The notes below the pieces were generated by a model, which worked only from the letters and a program-made list of their open reading frames with translations, was not told where the DNA came from and did not search any database. The position numbers and the translations under genes were made by a program. A stretch of 64,000 nucleotides of DNA from JBBDYG01 sp040901765 (GTDB taxonomy: Bacteria; Planctomycetota; Planctomycetia; Pirellulales; Lacipirellulaceae), in the NCBI GenBank assembly GCA_040901765.1, contig JBBDYG010000089.1, forward strand, positions 1-64,000, read 5' to 3'. Shown here piece after piece: positions 54,444 to 62,016 of the stretch. Position 1 is the first letter of the stretch; the number at the start of each line of letters is the position of its first letter.

Positions 54444-55778
54444 ATGCACTCCCCAATCACTCAGCTCGAACACGCGCAAGCCGGCTCGATTACTCCCGAA
54501 ATGGAGTTTGTCGCCAAACGAGAGAAACTCGAGCCGAAGACAATCCGCGAAGAGGTTGCAGCCGGTCGGATGGTAATTCCCGCCAACACGGTCCACCTGG
54601 CCGACCGGCTGGAGCCAATGTGCATCGGAATTTCATCCACTTGCAAGGTGAATGCCAACATCGGCAATTCGGCCGTCACCAGCGATCTCGATGGCGAGCT
54701 TGAAAAGCTGCACACTGCCGTCCATTACGGGGCCGACACGGTGATGGACCTTTCGACCGGCAAGAACATCGATGAAATCCGCGCGGCGATTATCGCCGCG
54801 TCGCCCGTGCCGATTGGGACCGTGCCGATCTATCAGATGCTCGAAGAACTGGGCGGCAACATCGAGGACATGCGGCCGCAACACTTTCTCGACATGGTCG
54901 AGCACCAGGCGAAGCAAGGTGTCGATTACATGACGGTCCACTGCGGCGTGATGCTCGAACACCTGCCGTATACAACTGGACGAGTGACCGGCATCGTCAG
55001 TCGCGGCGGGTCGCTCATCGCCAAGTGGATGATGACCCATCGCAAACCGAACCCATTGTACGAAAGTTTCGACGACCTGTGCGACATCATGCGGCAATAC
55101 GACGTGACTTGGAGCTTGGGCGATGGCCTGCGGCCGGGCTGCCTCGCCGACGCCAGCGACAAGGCGCAGTTCGCGGAGCTTGACGTGCTGGGAGAACTTA
55201 CCCGTCGCGGCCAGCAGCGCGGCACGCAGGTGATGGTCGAAGGTCCCGGACACATTCCCATGGACCAAATCCGTATGAACGTCGAGAAGCAAATCGAGAT
55301 TTGCGACGGTGCGCCCTTCTACGTCCTAGGCCCGCTGGTGACGGACATTGCCCCCGGGTACGACCACATCACGAGTGCGATCGGCGCGGCGCTCGCCGGT
55401 TGGGCCGGCGCGGCAATGCTGTGCTACGTCACCCCCAAAGAGCATCTCGGCCTGCCGGAGCGGGAGGACGTGAAGCAGGGCATGGTCGCCTACAAGATTG
55501 CCGCGCACGCTGCGGACGTGGCTCGCCAACGGCCCGGCGCGCGGGACCGCGACGATGCGCTTTCCAAGGCCCGGTTCGAGTTCGATTGGAACGAGCAGTT
55601 CCGGCTGTCGCTCGACCCCGAAACCGCCCGCGCCTACCACGACGAAACCTTGCCGCAGGATACCTTTAAGAGCGCCCACTTCTGCAGCATGTGCGGGCCG
55701 AAGTATTGCTCGATGAAAATCACGCAGGACATTCGGGAGATGGCGGCGAAGGGGGAGTTGGTGGAGTTGGCGAAGTAG
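54444..55778 (+). CDS. thiC: phosphomethylpyrimidine synthase
   Basis: A 444-residue ThiC. It opens with the TQLEHAQAGSITPEMEFVA pattern and has the substrate site blocks (TVPIYQ, MTVHCGV, SRGGSL, VEGPGHIPMD) and the C-terminal [4Fe-4S] motif CSMCGPKYC. It converts aminoimidazole ribotide to HMP phosphate in thiamin synthesis using radical SAM chemistry. The upstream 266 bp showed no TPP-riboswitch core words by eye. The protein lacks the long N-terminal extension of the E. coli enzyme. Confidence 0.95.
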   Translation: MHSPITQLEHAQAGSITPEMEFVAKREKLEPKTIREEVAAGRMVIPANTVHLADRLEPMCIGISSTCKVNANIGNSAVTSDLDGELEKLHTAVHYGADTVMDLSTGKNIDEIRAAIIAASPVPIGTVPIYQMLEELGGNIEDMRPQHFLDMVEHQAKQGVDYMTVHCGVMLEHLPYTTGRVTGIVSRGGSLIAKWMMTHRKPNPLYESFDDLCDIMRQYDVTWSLGDGLRPGCLADASDKAQFAELDVLGELTRRGQQRGTQVMVEGPGHIPMDQIRMNVEKQIEICDGAPFYVLGPLVTDIAPGYDHITSAIGAALAGWAGAAMLCYVTPKEHLGLPEREDVKQGMVAYKIAAHAADVARQRPGARDRDDALSKARFEFDWNEQFRLSLDPETARAYHDETLPQDTFKSAHFCSMCGPKYCSMKITQDIREMAAKGELVELAK

Positions 55779-55813
55779 GAGGGTGCAAACGAGACAGCAA
55801 TCGGAAGTGCGAC

Positions 55814-56613
55814 ATGCCGTTAGATCAATTTGAAAAGCACGTGACTGATCCAGCGCCTGGATTTCGTTGCTACAACAGCCGAGATAAGTCCGCAGCGCCG
55901 GCATTTATCGCTCGCGTAAAGAACCATATCGGTGATCCAGCAACTCCTGATGCTATAGCCATTATTTCCGCGACTTGTGGCCCTGCTGCATTGCAGCTCA
56001 GAAACTTTGCTGCACTACATGACGGTGTAATGTTATATCGGGATCGGAAATCCGAAGCGGCTGGCATTTCCTTTTTCCCGGTAGCGGAATGGAAGGCGAA
56101 GACAGATGAAATGCGCGAATCGATGGTCGCGATGGACTTCGACGAGCAAGAGATGCCAGACTGGATGCAAACGGGTGTAGTATTTGGCGAGATTCCCGAA
56201 TCGGCAAATTATTTCGTGATCCAGCCAAGCGGAAGTGAGGCTGGCCACGTGTTTTACTGCGATCACGATGATTTCACTGAGGTGATGTCAAACTTCAAAT
56301 GCGACAACTTTGAGGCTGAGTCGCGGGCTGATTTTCGAAGCTGCTAGCAGTTCGGCTCTAGAATTTTCGGGGAATCGTGAACAAACGTCGAAAACCCCTT
56401 CAAATCCAGGGCGTTTGGCTTGTTGCATTTGAAGTTTGAACTCACCCTGATGAACCGATTACAACTTCTTTTGAAGAGTTTTTGGACTTGATCGTGATGA
56501 ATCCACCTGGGTTTCTTATGGAACGTGGATGCTACACGCGGTATTCGGATGGCAAGACCGACATTCAGTGGATTCCAAAGGAGTATATTCCAGATTGCGG
56601 TGCCATCAATTGA
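55814..56613 (+). pseudogene. SMI1/KNR4 (SUKH)-like gene disrupted by a 166-bp element
   Basis: The intact 5' part encodes LRNFAALHDGVMLY, ISFFPVAEW and GHVFYCDHDDFT, the core pattern of SMI1/KNR4 proteins. It then runs into the element at 56281 and stops at 56347 after 177 residues. The missing C-terminus is encoded after the element (56451-56613): EPITTSFEEFLDLI, then LMERGCYTRYS and a stop after DCGAIN. Removing the element plus one CTGA copy rejoins the frame as ...CDHDDFTDEPITTSFEEF... giving 209 residues. Family members are often immunity proteins, but no toxin is adjacent. Confidence 0.85.
56281..56446 (+). mobile_element. 166-bp MITE-like element, copy 1
   Basis: Copy 1 lies in the SUKH-like gene. 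The ends are imperfect inverted repeats (24 of 27 bases, GGTGA at the outer end), and the element is flanked by CTGA on both sides (56277-56280 and 56447-56450), a target duplication. It is an exact reverse complement of copy 2. It has no transposase and would need one encoded elsewhere. The inner palindrome CTGCTAGCAG is at 56341-56350. Confidence 0.88.
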
Positions 56614-56614
56614 C

Positions 56615-56780
56615 GGTGAGTTCAAACTTCAAATGCAACAAGCCAAACGCCCTGGATTTGAAGGGGTTTTCGACGTTTGTTCACGATTCCCCGAAAATTC
56701 TAGAGCCGAACTGCTAGCAGCTTCGAAAATCAGCCCGCGACTCAGCCTCAAAGTTGTCGCATTTGAAGTTTGACATCACC
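56615..56780 (-). mobile_element. 166-bp MITE-like element, copy 2
   Basis: Identical to copy 1 over all 166 bases, in the opposite orientation, beginning one base after the stop codon of the ancestral SUKH-like gene. The flanks share only GAC (56612-56614 and 56781-56783). The outer end contains TTGACA (56770-56775) pointing towards the Uma2 gene 30 bp away. Confidence 0.85.
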
Positions 56781-56809
56781 GACTGTAAAACATCTGCTAT
56801 CCTTCTCTT

Positions 56810-57361
56810 ATGAGAACCACCACTCTTGTTACCGCCGACGAGTTACTAGCCATGCCAACCGGCATGGGCAAGCGCTACGAGCTTTTGGCAGGAGAACTCC
56901 GCGAAATGTTACCTTCCGGATGGCGGCATGGCAAAGTCGCCAGCAGATTGAATGCAAGACTCGATACCTATGTCGAAGAACATGATCTGGGTGTAGTGTT
57001 TGGTGCGGAGACGGGATTCCGACTCGCGAGCGATCCCGATACGGTTCGCGCTCCCGATGTTTCGTTTATATCCAAACAAAACATGCCGGAGCGAGAACCG
57101 AACGACGGATTCTGGCCGGGCGCGCCGGACCTTGCTGTCGAAGTCCTCTCGCCGAGTGATCGAACTGGCGAAGTGAATGAAAAGACCGACTTTTGGCTGA
57201 GTGCTGGCTGCAAAGCGGTGTGGGTGGTCGATCCCAAGCGCAAAACCGTAACGATTTATAGTTCGCAAGCGGATGTCCAAGTGAAGACGGCTGACGAAGT
57301 GTTGCAAGGCGACCCGGTCGTACCGGGGTTTTCGTGTGCAGTTGCTGAGTTGTTCCGATGA
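56810..57361 (+). CDS. Uma2 family putative restriction endonuclease
   Basis: A 183-residue Uma2/DUF820 protein with the PD-(D/E)xK-like residues: RYELLAGEL near residue 22, APDVSFISK near residue 83, DLAVEVLSPSDR near residue 105 and the Lys in VNEKTDFWL. The family is very abundant in cyanobacteria and planctomycetes, mostly of unknown role. The element copy 2 ends 30 bp upstream and may supply the -35 region of its promoter. No typical ribosome binding site was seen. Confidence 0.88.
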   Translation: MRTTTLVTADELLAMPTGMGKRYELLAGELREMLPSGWRHGKVASRLNARLDTYVEEHDLGVVFGAETGFRLASDPDTVRAPDVSFISKQNMPEREPNDGFWPGAPDLAVEVLSPSDRTGEVNEKTDFWLSAGCKAVWVVDPKRKTVTIYSSQADVQVKTADEVLQGDPVVPGFSCAVAELFR

Positions 57362-57400
57362 GTCGCGGCGGACTGCCAATAAAATCAAAAGGGTGGTGCG

Positions 57401-57637
57401 ATGAGCGAATTTGTCATCTGCATCGACAACGAGAGCAATCCGGCAAGCCTGATCGTCGGGAAAGTGTACCGCCGGTTGCCGGATTCACAAGCGGAGTTGC
57501 ACCAAATGCTCCGCATCGTGGACGAAGACATATCGGAGCCTGACGGGTATATTTACCCTGCGCCCCTGTTTGTGCCCGTTGAGCTGCCGGAAGAAGCAAA
57601 GCAGGTACTGATATGGCGGCGGGGGGCTAAGCGGTAA
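57401..57637 (+). CDS. hypothetical protein, 78 residues
   Basis: A small protein opening MSEFVICIDNESNPASLIVGKVYRR, with DEDISEPDGYIYPAPLFVPVELP in the middle. This is the pattern of small SH3-like beta proteins found in many genomes without known function. It is preceded by AGGGTGG and ends one base before the next gene starts (TAA then ATG), so the two are probably co-transcribed. Confidence 0.7.
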   Translation: MSEFVICIDNESNPASLIVGKVYRRLPDSQAELHQMLRIVDEDISEPDGYIYPAPLFVPVELPEEAKQVLIWRRGAKR

Positions 57638-58105
57638 ATGCAACAAGAGCAGAGGTCGGGCATGCGCGGCTCATTGCAAACGGATGCCGAACTGCTAGCG
57701 AATATTCAAGCTCGCTTGCCCGAACTGGATAAGCTTCTTGAAGAGATTAATTCGCACTGGGTGTACGAAGATCTCGTTTACCGTTTTTACCACCAATCCT
57801 TCAAAGTCTACGGAATCCAGGCCGAGACCAAAAGAATCGTCGAGATGCTGCGCAGTGTGGCACCAAGTGAAGCGAGTGCCAATCCGATGTTTGAAGAGAT
57901 CTATCAAGCCGGTGCGAGCGGCAAGCAATTTGAGGTCTCGCATAACAAGCATTGGACGGAACATACCCGTGTATTCGTCGAAGCATTTTTTCATGCCAAG
58001 TACTTTCTAGAAATGGCTGTGAAGTACGGCAAGCAATTACAAGAAGCACCAACCACTTTGCCATCCGGCTGGGCGGCGTTGCTCTATTTTTATAATATTC
58101 GGTAA
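57638..58105 (+). CDS. hypothetical protein, 155 residues
   Basis: A mostly helical protein (LLANIQARLPELDKLLEEINSHW at the start, SFKVYGIQAETKRIVEML in the middle, EAFFHAKYFLEMAVKYGKQL later). No signal, membrane segment or named domain was recognised. It starts immediately after the stop codon of the previous gene. A second possible start is the ATG at 57662. Function unknown. Confidence 0.65.
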   Translation: MQQEQRSGMRGSLQTDAELLANIQARLPELDKLLEEINSHWVYEDLVYRFYHQSFKVYGIQAETKRIVEMLRSVAPSEASANPMFEEIYQAGASGKQFEVSHNKHWTEHTRVFVEAFFHAKYFLEMAVKYGKQLQEAPTTLPSGWAALLYFYNIR

Positions 58106-58180
58106 GGGAATGAGTCACGCGCGGGTTGAATTGGAATAAGCCGAGTAAATACGTTTAATAACGAAACTGGAGAAGTGGCT

Positions 58181-58546
58181 ATGTGTTCGCGACTATATTC
58201 TGTGGCTCTAGTGGCATTGTCCATCGCGCTCTCCGGATGCGCAGAGGCAACAAATGACGTGACCGCAGTCGCTACGGAGTCCGCAACTCCCGCGGCTTTC
58301 AACGTCACCGGCGCCCCGATGATCGAGTTCAGCGTCCCTGACATGATGTGCGAGGAAGGCTGCGGAGCGGCAACACGGGAAATCTTGGCCGAACAAGCAG
58401 GCGTCAAAGAAGTGAAGATCGACTTTCCATCCAAGCTCGCTGTGGTGGCCGTCGATCAAGAGAAATTCAACGTAGACAAGGCGTTGGCCGAGCTAATCGA
58501 CCACGGTTTCGACAAGAGCACGCTCAAAGCGAGCGCCGCCCAGTAG
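58181..58546 (+). CDS. HMA-domain lipoprotein
   Basis: A 121-residue lipoprotein: hydrophobic N-terminus and lipobox ALSGC (Cys about residue 20), a spacer of about 25 residues, then a heavy-metal-associated domain with the metal-binding Cys pair in DMMCEEGCGAA near residue 52 (three residues between the Cys instead of the usual two). The ferredoxin-like fold continues to the end. GGAG at 58169 is well spaced from ATG 58181 and too close to an in-frame GTG at 58175. Possibly a periplasmic metal carrier. Confidence 0.8.
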   Translation: MCSRLYSVALVALSIALSGCAEATNDVTAVATESATPAAFNVTGAPMIEFSVPDMMCEEGCGAATREILAEQAGVKEVKIDFPSKLAVVAVDQEKFNVDKALAELIDHGFDKSTLKASAAQ

Positions 58547-58578
58547 CCGGCGGCCCACGGCCGCCATGGCCAGGATGG

Positions 58579-59931
58579 TCACGCCAACTGTTGCTCTTTC
58601 GGCCGGTAAAACAACGCCACCGGCAGCATCAGCGCCGCGGTCACGCCGAAGACCACGTTCCGCGGTTGGCCCGTGTAGTCGAGCGCGATCGTGCAGAGCT
58701 TGAATAGAATCGCGCCCACGATGATGCCGATCCAATTGCATTGATTCATCAACGCAATCGTGCGGCCCTTCTCCCCAGCCGGTGGCAACGCTTGCAGCGA
58801 CACCTGCACGGGCACGATGAACATGCCGGTGCTGACTCCCAACAGCACCAGCACCGGCGCACTCCCCCAGAACCCGAGCAGGTGTTGATGTTCGCCACCT
58901 CGGAGACTCATTAGCGCAAGGGCGGTCACAATTCCCACGGCACCGGCAGTCACCACGCGTGGATTGATACTGCCGCGAGAGAGAAACCCGCCCAGCAAGC
59001 AACCTATCGGGATGCCGATCCCGAGCATCGCCGTGAGTGCGCTAGTCCATCCGTCGCTTAGTCCCAATTGCGTTTTGCCGAGCGCATTCACCGCGGGTTG
59101 CACGACACCGCCCAGCAGCCAAAAGAGGCTCGTAACGAGTAAAGCCAGCAACAGTTGTCGATTCCGTGCCACTAGGCGCACCATTTCGGGCGGCACAAAT
59201 GCATCGCTCCAGCGGAATCGAGCGTTTGGATCGGCGACGGGAACCCGCCGAACCCAGAGCGCGGTGATCGTTCCCGCAACGGCAATCACCACGCACCACG
59301 CGGACCACTTCCAAATCGATTCCAAATGGGTGGTCATCACGCCGGCGATCGCCGTGCCGAAGACGATGGCTAGGAAGGTGAACATCAAAAAGATGCCGTT
59401 CGCTCGCGGTAGGTCGCGCTCGCGAATCATTTCGGGAAGAATCCCGTATTTCGCCGGACCGAAGAACGCGCTTTGCAGACCCATGAAGAAAAGCACCACC
59501 ATCATTCCCCACAGGCCGACGACCTGATAGTAGTAAAACCCAATCATCCCGGCGAGCATCACGACAATTTCGGCGGCCTTCGACCAGACGACAATGCTGC
59601 GTTTGCTATAGCGTTCACTCAGCCAGCCCGCGTAACCGGAGAATAAAAGAAATGCTCCGGCGAAAACGATCATCGCCTCTGCCTGGCGATCGGGCTTCTC
59701 GCCGACCGCGAGCTGCATGGCGGTCGGAGTTGCCAGCAGCAGCACGAGTTGCTTGAACAGGTTGTCGTTGAAAGCGCCCAAAAATTGCGTGACGGCCATG
59801 CCCCAGAAGCTAGAGTCTCGCTCGAGCGGCGGCAGCGCTTGATGATCCAGCGTCGCGCCGCCAGGGGTGCTTACCCTAGTTGATCCACTGGCAGAGCCAG
59901 TGGCACCCGGCGTTGTGGCATGCGAGATCAT
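58579..59931 (-). CDS. MFS transporter, LplT-like lysophospholipid carrier
   Basis: A 450-residue membrane protein with about twelve hydrophobic segments. The start of the conserved part MAVTQFLGAFNDNLFKQLVLLL near residue 45 and the loop LSERYSKRSIVV near residue 105 are characteristic of the LplT group that flips lysophospholipids in. The first 44 residues are unusual: they translate the palindromic repeat at 59885-59908, so the real start may lie downstream. Confidence 0.83.
   Translation of the reverse strand: MISHATTPGATGSASGSTRVSTPGGATLDHQALPPLERDSSFWGMAVTQFLGAFNDNLFKQLVLLLATPTAMQLAVGEKPDRQAEAMIVFAGAFLLFSGYAGWLSERYSKRSIVVWSKAAEIVVMLAGMIGFYYYQVVGLWGMMVVLFFMGLQSAFFGPAKYGILPEMIRERDLPRANGIFLMFTFLAIVFGTAIAGVMTTHLESIWKWSAWCVVIAVAGTITALWVRRVPVADPNARFRWSDAFVPPEMVRLVARNRQLLLALLVTSLFWLLGGVVQPAVNALGKTQLGLSDGWTSALTAMLGIGIPIGCLLGGFLSRGSINPRVVTAGAVGIVTALALMSLRGGEHQHLLGFWGSAPVLVLLGVSTGMFIVPVQVSLQALPPAGEKGRTIALMNQCNWIGIIVGAILFKLCTIALDYTGQPRNVVFGVTAALMLPVALFYRPKEQQLA
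59885..59908. repeat. palindromic repeat fragment inside the MFS 5' end
   Basis: CCACTGGCAGAGCCAGTGGCACCC is a half copy of the GGTGCCACTGGC repeat family (19247, 30240). It falls within the first 20 codons of the MFS open frame. Confidence 0.65.
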
Positions 59932-59986
59932 GCCGCGGATTATGACCGACTCGAAGATGAGTCCACAAGGTCGATTGACAAACGGC

Positions 59987-60364
59987 TTATTCGATCCCTA
60001 CTGCCTTTGTCTTGATCTCGGCCAACACTTCCGGTAACGGATACCCAATAATCGGCGTTTCACTGCCGCGCAGCTCAACCAGCCGCCGCCACCCGCGGGT
60101 GACGAGCATTTCCTGATCGCGGACGAACTTCCGATCGAGGCCACGCTTGTCAAACGCTCCTTCCGCTGTAACCGGGGCGAACCGCTCGTCTACAATGTAT
60201 TGCGCCAGTGCCGGATTGCATCGGATATGCCGCTCCTTGGTCGTGTGCAGCACCTCGGGATCGAGCAGGCCGATCACGTACCGCAGATAGAGATCGCTAT
60301 CGGTCAGCTCGGCGACATCCTCGTCGCAAACATCGCAAAGGTAACCTTCGTCGCACTTGGCCAT
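59987..60364 (-). CDS. conserved hypothetical protein, 125 residues
   Basis: The protein opens MAKCDEGYLCDVCDEDVAELTDSDLYLRYVIG with closely spaced Cys (positions 4, 10 and 13) that could bind metal, then HIRCNPALAQYIVDERFAPV. No known domain was named. It has no membrane segment. Similar sequences are probably restricted to planctomycetes, judging from the pattern only. Confidence 0.6.
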   Translation of the reverse strand: MAKCDEGYLCDVCDEDVAELTDSDLYLRYVIGLLDPEVLHTTKERHIRCNPALAQYIVDERFAPVTAEGAFDKRGLDRKFVRDQEMLVTRGWRRLVELRGSETPIIGYPLPEVLAEIKTKAVGIE

Positions 60365-60397
60365 AAGGGAATGTTCGGTTATCCGAAACTACGAAAC

Positions 60398-60810
60398 CTA
60401 GCGTGAAAGAAGGATTTCTAAACCGGCTTGTTCAAAATGGTGATCGGTCGAGAGCGCTTCCAATATCCTTCGGTCGTTCATGACAGTCATGCTGGCGCAG
60501 TCAGTCATTCCCAGTTCTTATCGGGCCGCTCTTCAAATAGCGGCCAAGCTCGATCTTCGAGATGCTTATCCGATTGAACGATTTCGATCCGGTTGGAAGT
60601 GCGAAGTGCAAGGCAAATCTGCAGAGCCATCGAGCGAAAGTCCACTCTCGACAAGCCATCGCCAATTTCAATTAGCACGAGTGACGTGGTAACGAGCGCG
60701 ACAGGGGACGCGAGCAATTCGCGCCAGACACGTTCCGCTTCGGAGTGCCATTGATCGTCGGTGTTAACGACTGCAATTAGCCCTGCGGTATCGAGAAAAA
60801 CCTGTTTCAC
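60398..60810 (-). pseudogene. VapC-like PIN toxin with one-base deletion
   Basis: The first 101 codons give a PIN protein (VFLDTAGLIAVVN, VLIEIGDGL) ending in NWE followed by TGA at 60505-60507. In the next frame the rest of the family follows: TDCASMTVM, then RRILEALSTDHHFEQAGLEILLSR and a stop at 60398. Compared with the toxin at 48019 (KTWGLVDCASFIVM), exactly one base is missing after the Trp codon. The acidic residues in TDCAS and STDHHF are lost from the short form, so it should be inactive unless ribosomes shift. Confidence 0.82.
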
Positions 60811-61037
60811 GGCGAACGCCTGCCAAAGCGGTAATCGTCAAAATTCTCAGCGAGATCAGGAATGCCGGTTGCAACCCGTACATTGGCCAACGGATCACCT
60901 GAACTGGCGCCGGTCGTTAAGCCATCCGGCTCCACGGTATCCACCGTTAGCCGCACTCGTTCATTGTCAGCAAGCTGCGGCATGCCGAGTGGCCGAAAAA
61001 CACCGTTTTCAAAAATCGCATTAATGACCTGAGACAT
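60807..61037 (-). CDS. antitoxin of the AF2212-like (DUF104) type
   Basis: A 76-residue protein (MSQVINAIFENGVFRPL, ERVRLTVDTV) with the same tail TGIPDLAENFDDYRFG as the antitoxin at 48425. It overlaps the start of the frameshifted VapC by 4 bp. The antitoxin itself looks intact. Confidence 0.8.
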   Translation of the reverse strand: MSQVINAIFENGVFRPLGMPQLADNERVRLTVDTVEPDGLTTGASSGDPLANVRVATGIPDLAENFDDYRFGRRSP

Positions 61038-61070
61038 AAGGACTACCTCAGAGCTTCCCGCGGTCTGAAT

Positions 61071-61865
61071 TTACAACCCCAGCACGTCCTGCATATTATA
61101 CAACCCCGCTGGCTGCTGAGATAACCAACTCGCGGCCACCAAGGCCCCATGGGCGTAACAATCGCGGCTGGTTGCCGCGACACGTAGTTCGAGCGTCTCG
61201 CCCAGCAGGCCGAAGATGATCGTGTGCTCGCCGGGGTTGTCGCCGGCCCGGACAGCGTGGTAGCCAATCTCGTCGTGAGGCCGCGACCCCGGCCGGCCCT
61301 CGCGGCCGTGAACGTGCTGCGACTGGCCCATGGCGTCGGCGATAATCCTTCCAAACGCCAATGCCGTGCCGCTGGGCGCGTCTTCCTTGAAGCGGTGATG
61401 CCTTTCGACAATCTCCACGTCCGCGCCGGTCGGATGCTCGGCCAGCGCCCGGCCGGCAATCTCGCAGAGCTTCATTGCCAGGTTCACGGTGAGGCTCATG
61501 CTCGGCGCCCAACAAAGCGGAATCCTCTGCGCAGCATCACGAATTGTTTGCTGCTCGTCGTCATTAAAACCGGTGGTGGCGAGCACCAAGCGAGTGCTAC
61601 GGTCCACGCACTTGGCAAGCAAAGTCATGGAAGCGGCCGGTACTGAAAAATCAATCACCGCGTCGACCGGCCCCTGCCAGTCGGTCGCGATCGGCACGCC
61701 GATGTCGCCAATCCCCGCCAGCATCCCCGCGTCACGACCCTGTTCGGGATGCCCCGCCGACTCTAACGCGCCGACGACTTTCAGTTTGGGGTCGGCACTC
61801 GCCAGCGCGACCAGCCGCCGACCCATCCGCCCTGCAGCGCCGTGTATTACGATCCGCAATGCCAT
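61071..61865 (-). CDS. dapB: 4-hydroxy-tetrahydrodipicolinate reductase
   Basis: A 264-residue DapB with the NAD(P)-binding HGAAGRMGRRL at the N-terminus, the substrate loop EIVERHHRFKEDAPSGTAL near residue 150 (HHxxKxDAPSGTA) and the C-terminal domain. It carries out the second committed step of lysine/diaminopimelate synthesis. thrC lies 150 bp upstream on the same strand, so the two may form an aspartate-family operon. Confidence 0.95.
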   Translation of the reverse strand: MALRIVIHGAAGRMGRRLVALASADPKLKVVGALESAGHPEQGRDAGMLAGIGDIGVPIATDWQGPVDAVIDFSVPAASMTLLAKCVDRSTRLVLATTGFNDDEQQTIRDAAQRIPLCWAPSMSLTVNLAMKLCEIAGRALAEHPTGADVEIVERHHRFKEDAPSGTALAFGRIIADAMGQSQHVHGREGRPGSRPHDEIGYHAVRAGDNPGEHTIIFGLLGETLELRVAATSRDCYAHGALVAASWLSQQPAGLYNMQDVLGL

Positions 61866-62016
61866 CCATGAGCTCCTGTGAATTGTGGAAACAGGAGGAA
61901 GCAGAAACGCAGAGATATAATTCGCAACCTTACTTAACGACCTCTGCTTTCTCTGCTACCTCTTGTCAATCTACCCAAACCGCATACTAACGGTCTCGAT
62001 CGGCTTGTTCGGTTTT

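Noticed and set aside
56344..56717. Open frames over the 166-bp elements with a shared NKPNALDLKGFSTF stretch
   Set aside because: Both arise from the same inverted-repeat DNA; the shared peptide reflects the element, not a protein family.
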